Assembly: GCA_907163375.1 (NCBI GenBank)
Contig: CAJQUW010015364.1
Location: 124,001-188,000, forward strand
Length of the DNA stretch: 64,000 nt
Source of the DNA: Prostheceraeus crozeri
Lineage: Eukaryota > Platyhelminthes > Polycladida > Euryleptidae
Reading direction: 5' to 3'
Under the pieces are notes generated by a model. The model did no database searches and was not told the origin of the DNA. It saw only the letters and a list, made by a program, of their open reading frames with translations. The position numbers and the translations under genes are program-made. Positions 62,301 to 64,000 of the stretch are shown here, one piece after another. Each line of letters begins with the position of its first letter. Positions within the stretch are counted from its first letter, which is position 1.

Positions 62301-63077
62301 AAATCCAAGGGTAGGGCCGGAATGCCCTCCTAAATAAAAATAGGGTTAAGGAAATGTGCGAAAAAGGGATACTTACCAAATTCGGGGTTTTCATAATGGG
62401 AAATACTTCCAATTCCTGGGAAACGGTCATTTCACTTGCCAAATTAAATCGCTTCACAAATGTTTCCGACATGAAGTCGATTATCCTGCTCATGGGGGCA
62501 TTTCGGAGCATTTCACATTGCCTTGAAAGATCTTCTTTGACAGAGACATCCTGAAACTAGAACAAAACAAAACTGAGGACGAAGTAGTCCATGTGAAATG
62601 GACTATGAATTCAGCAACCTTAACTGAACGGTGTTCAAATTTTGAATAAATGGACAAAAACTTTAACGACTTTCAAATTCTAGTGAATCTACATTCTCTA
62701 GTATGCGCATGCACATATACCGGGTGTCTCACAAAGATGTATCCGTGCAGCATTGCATTGGAAAGCACGCTTGTGGTGGTCAAAACCAATAGGTCAAAGA
62801 ACGATCTGGATAACCGAATTTCTTTAGTTTATAGTTTATTGATACAAGGGTTAGTTACAGTAAGTCCATATATTCTCATATTGCTATAGTTGATGAAAAA
62901 ACAATAGCGAAATGTTTCATCATTTCTAAGTAACGCTAGATTGCTACTTACCTCTTCGGCAAGCGAAACTGTTGAAATAATTGTAGACTTCTCCAGGTGA
63001 GATTCAGAATCATCATTTGAGTTCTCCATTACCAATGTCGTCGCAATGATGGCAATGAAGAAGATGAAAACGGACAT
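59028..63077 (-). CDS. host gene for a predicted secreted protein, 4 exons, 270 aa, unknown family
   Basis: Exons (minus strand) are 63,077-62,952, 62,550-62,377, 60,832-60,625 and 59,332-59,028. Donors are GTAAGT, GTAAGT and GTGAGT; acceptors are pyrimidine-rich ending CAG. Phases agree at every junction (0, 0, 1). Exon 1 encodes a signal peptide (MSVFIFFIAIIATTLV). The mature protein has six cysteines: one in exon 2 (RQCEM), two in exon 3 (YQCFP, KECVK) and three in exon 4 (EGCRM, NGCRI, FLCFN), enough for three disulphides. Long amphipathic helices dominate, giving a look of a helical cytokine or effector. I recognise no family. Exon 3 stays open past its donor to a stop at 60,521, so a shorter intron-retained form is possible. 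No transposon hallmarks lie in the coding parts. Confidence 0.6.
59333..60624 (-). other. host gene intron 3 with a hAT terminus
   Basis: The intron holds two copies of a CACATTTGCAAGGGCTT segment (near 59,560 and 59,612). At 60,226 it carries CAGTGGTTCTCAACC, the well-known start of many hAT transposons. The partner end was not found. The rest is A/T-rich. Confidence 0.5.
60226..60470. mobile_element. hAT-derived fragment (CAGTGGTTCTCAACC end)
   Basis: CAGTGGTTCTCAACCTTACA at 60,226 is followed by a GTGGTCCCC-rich segment and CCTGGTCGCGGAAAATTTG, as in non-autonomous hAT relics. The right terminus and the target duplication could not be paired, so the end is a guess. Confidence 0.45.
60625..60832 (-). 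other. host gene exon 3
   Basis: The exon has 69 codons plus one base, from IYLEAIMMLKWYTKN to VAGIISE. The acceptor is TTTCTTTCCAG and the donor GTGAGT. It ends in phase 1. Confidence 0.6.
60833..62376 (-). other. host gene intron 2
   Basis: A/T-rich intron. Apart from the 413-bp piggyBac-type element at 61,720-62,132 and the long open tail after it, no feature is recognised. Confidence 0.5.
61720..62132. mobile_element. non-autonomous piggyBac-type element, 413 bp
   Basis: TTAA lies on both sides (61,716-61,719 and 62,133-62,136). The left end starts CCCTTAGGAGGTCAAGG and the right end read inward starts CCCTAAGCAGGCCGAGG. A second inverted block (AGGTCGGTCA) follows on both sides. It has no coding capacity. 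The CCCT ends and TTAA target are piggyBac features, though the terminal sequence differs from the element at 10,696. Confidence 0.7.
62377..62550 (-). other. host gene exon 2
   Basis: The exon has 58 codons, from DVSVKEDLSRQCEM to MKTPNL. The acceptor is TCTAGTTTCAG and the donor GTAAGT. Both boundaries are in phase 0. Confidence 0.6.
62952..63077 (-). other. host gene exon 1 (signal peptide)
   Basis: The exon has 42 codons from the ATG at 63,077 to LAEE, then GTAAGT. A possible acceptor TTTGCAG 25 bases before the ATG suggests an upstream 5' UTR exon. Confidence 0.6.
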
Positions 63078-63461
63078 TTTTCAACCGGGCAGACGTAACT
63101 GCAAAGTAATATCTTTAACAATAAAAAGCAACATGAACGCCACAAAAAATCACAATCCAAATACCTATCATAGACCCGACACAAAAAATACATTTCTGAG
63201 TAGATAGTCAACGTATTCCTTTATTTCAAATATAGTTAGATCTTTTGCTACGAACAGAAGTACAGGTTTCATCAGGGGGTCAAGGACATAGCGTTAAGCG
63301 CTAGAGGGGGTAGCTCCCACTCCACAGTTTTTGCGAATCAAGAATCTATATACTAGATCATGTCATTGTGTAACATGAGCTTCTAATTGCTGAACCCTCT
63401 ATAAATTGTGTGAACTGAGTGTCCAATGACAGGCTAGCTATTAGTAATAAATAATTATGAG
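63078..63461. other. upstream region of the host gene
   Basis: The promoter and 5' UTR of the secreted-protein gene should lie here. A possible 3' splice site TTTGCAG ends about 25 bases before the ATG. No TATA box is obvious. The stretch is otherwise unremarkable. Confidence 0.35.
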
Positions 63462-64000
63462 TAGAGCTGTGCGCGGTGCACCGGTGCACTGTTGATTATG
63501 CTTGCACCGGTTCTCGGTCCGGTGCACCGAACTTGTGAATTAAGCAAAATTTGATGTTTCTACAGTGAACTATGACTTATTTTATTTCTAATGTAACCTA
63601 TCTTGTATTTAGCCACTGATTGTACGCGATTTCTAGGCTAGCAATTGAAGCTGCTGCTGTTCAACGCGTCATTCAACGCATGACGCGCCCATCCAAGTCA
63701 TTGCTATTCAAGTTGGTATTCATTGTGTGTGTGCTCATCGTCGTAGGCATAATAAAATATTCGTCATTCGATGAAAATTGGGCGCGCGCGGATGAATCTG
63801 ACTGGTAGGATTGCGTATCATCTTGCTAGCAGGAAGAACAGGAAATAACGATCACATACATCAGTCAACAATGAGTGAAGTGTGGAAGCAATTTTACAAA
63901 AACAAAGCTAAGAATGGGAAAGCCCAATGCAATGCGTATGGGGAATGGATTTCAATGGCTGGTGGAACTACTAATCTTCGAAACCATCTCAAAAGGAAAC
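63462..64000 (+). mobile_element. hAT element, left part, cut by the window end
   Basis: The TAGAGCTGTGCGCGGTGCAC start fits hAT termini of the TAGAG type. GC-rich palindromic segments (GGTGCACCGGTGCA and a second GGTCCGGTGCACCG) lie within the first 70 bp. A BED zinc-finger coding start follows at 63,871. Confidence 0.6.
63871..64000 (+). CDS. hAT transposase N-terminus with BED finger, partial
   Basis: The frame from the ATG at 63,871 reads MSEVWKQFYKNKAKNGKAQC, then GEWISMAGGTTNLRNHLKRK, the arrangement of a BED zinc finger at the start of hAT transposases. The second cysteine of the finger is replaced (CNAYG where CNACG would be usual), so this copy may be damaged. The frame is open to the window end. 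Confidence 0.65.
   Translation, partial: MSEVWKQFYKNKAKNGKAQCNAYGEWISMAGGTTNLRNHLKRK

Noticed and set aside
62269-62511. 80-residue minus-strand gene
   Set aside because: Its first part is host exon 2; the tail after GTAAGT is intron read-through.
62700-62760. CCGGGTGTCTCACAAAG as a transposon end
   Set aside because: No inverted partner or flanking duplication was found.
1-64000. CRISPR arrays, bacterial operons, tRNA or rRNA genes
   Set aside because: I looked at the repeat arrays and non-coding stretches. None has the direct repeat-spacer structure, and no tRNA or rRNA signature was recognised. The window is eukaryotic.

Overview
The window is repeat-rich eukaryotic DNA (roughly 60-65% A+T by eye). 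It is almost certainly from an invertebrate animal genome. No bacterial or organelle genes are present. The mix of Polintons, Penelope-like elements with GIY-YIG nucleases, an RTE LINE, a second LINE, Ty3/gypsy, piggyBac, Tc1, Harbinger and hAT elements fits a marine invertebrate, but I cannot name the species; that placement is inference.

Layout. 1-330 is a degenerate satellite and 331-1,680 is featureless. About 1,690-16,300 is Polinton 1, a broken fossil read in reverse order. It lacks its polymerase core and packaging end. It is split by a full-length RTE-type LINE (9,329-15,098, 12-bp target duplication), which is itself split by a piggyBac transposon (10,696-13,116, TTAA on both sides, uninterrupted 575-residue transposase). 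About 16,390-26,720 is a broken Ty3/gypsy element on the minus strand. Its gag holds a 6.5-kb insert (19,287-25,778) made of a LINE fragment followed by two different Penelope-like elements in tandem. About 26,880-30,690 is an unclassified repeat present as two direct copies and one inverted/direct pair. The last copy is split by a hAT-type element (28,861-30,620), which carries a palindromic Penelope-like tail (29,713-30,397). 31,226-35,636 is a decayed PIF/Harbinger element with an apparently intact Tc1 transposon (34,017-35,458) inside it. 36,014-40,839 is a 4.8-kb unit bounded by inverted repeats and TA, with no recognisable transposase. 42,080-44,205 is a 5'-truncated LINE on the minus strand. 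About 44,207-58,400 is Polinton 2, much better preserved: protease, integrase, PLA2-like domain, two-part capsid, penton, packaging ATPase and DNA polymerase B are all visible. About 58,400 to 63,462 is the only stretch that looks like host genic DNA. It carries a four-exon minus-strand gene for a predicted 270-residue secreted protein of unknown family, with small DNA transposon remnants in its introns. From 63,462 a hAT element with a BED finger runs off the window.

How the genes relate. The two Polintons carry the same gene order, facing each other across 28 kb. Both have the protease/integrase, PLA2-like domain, capsid and zinc-finger modules; only Polinton 2 keeps the PolB core, ATPase and penton. 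Nesting gives relative ages: Polinton 1 is older than the RTE LINE, which is older than the piggyBac. Gypsy is older than the LINE/Penelope insert. The unclassified repeat is older than the hAT, which is older than the Penelope palindrome. Harbinger is older than the Tc1. The best candidates for something undescribed are the secreted host gene, the fibre-like coiled-coil protein of the Polintons with a phage-tail-fibre-type N-terminal motif, the chains of short perfect hairpins at Polinton 2 gene ends, and the orphan 4.8-kb TIR element.
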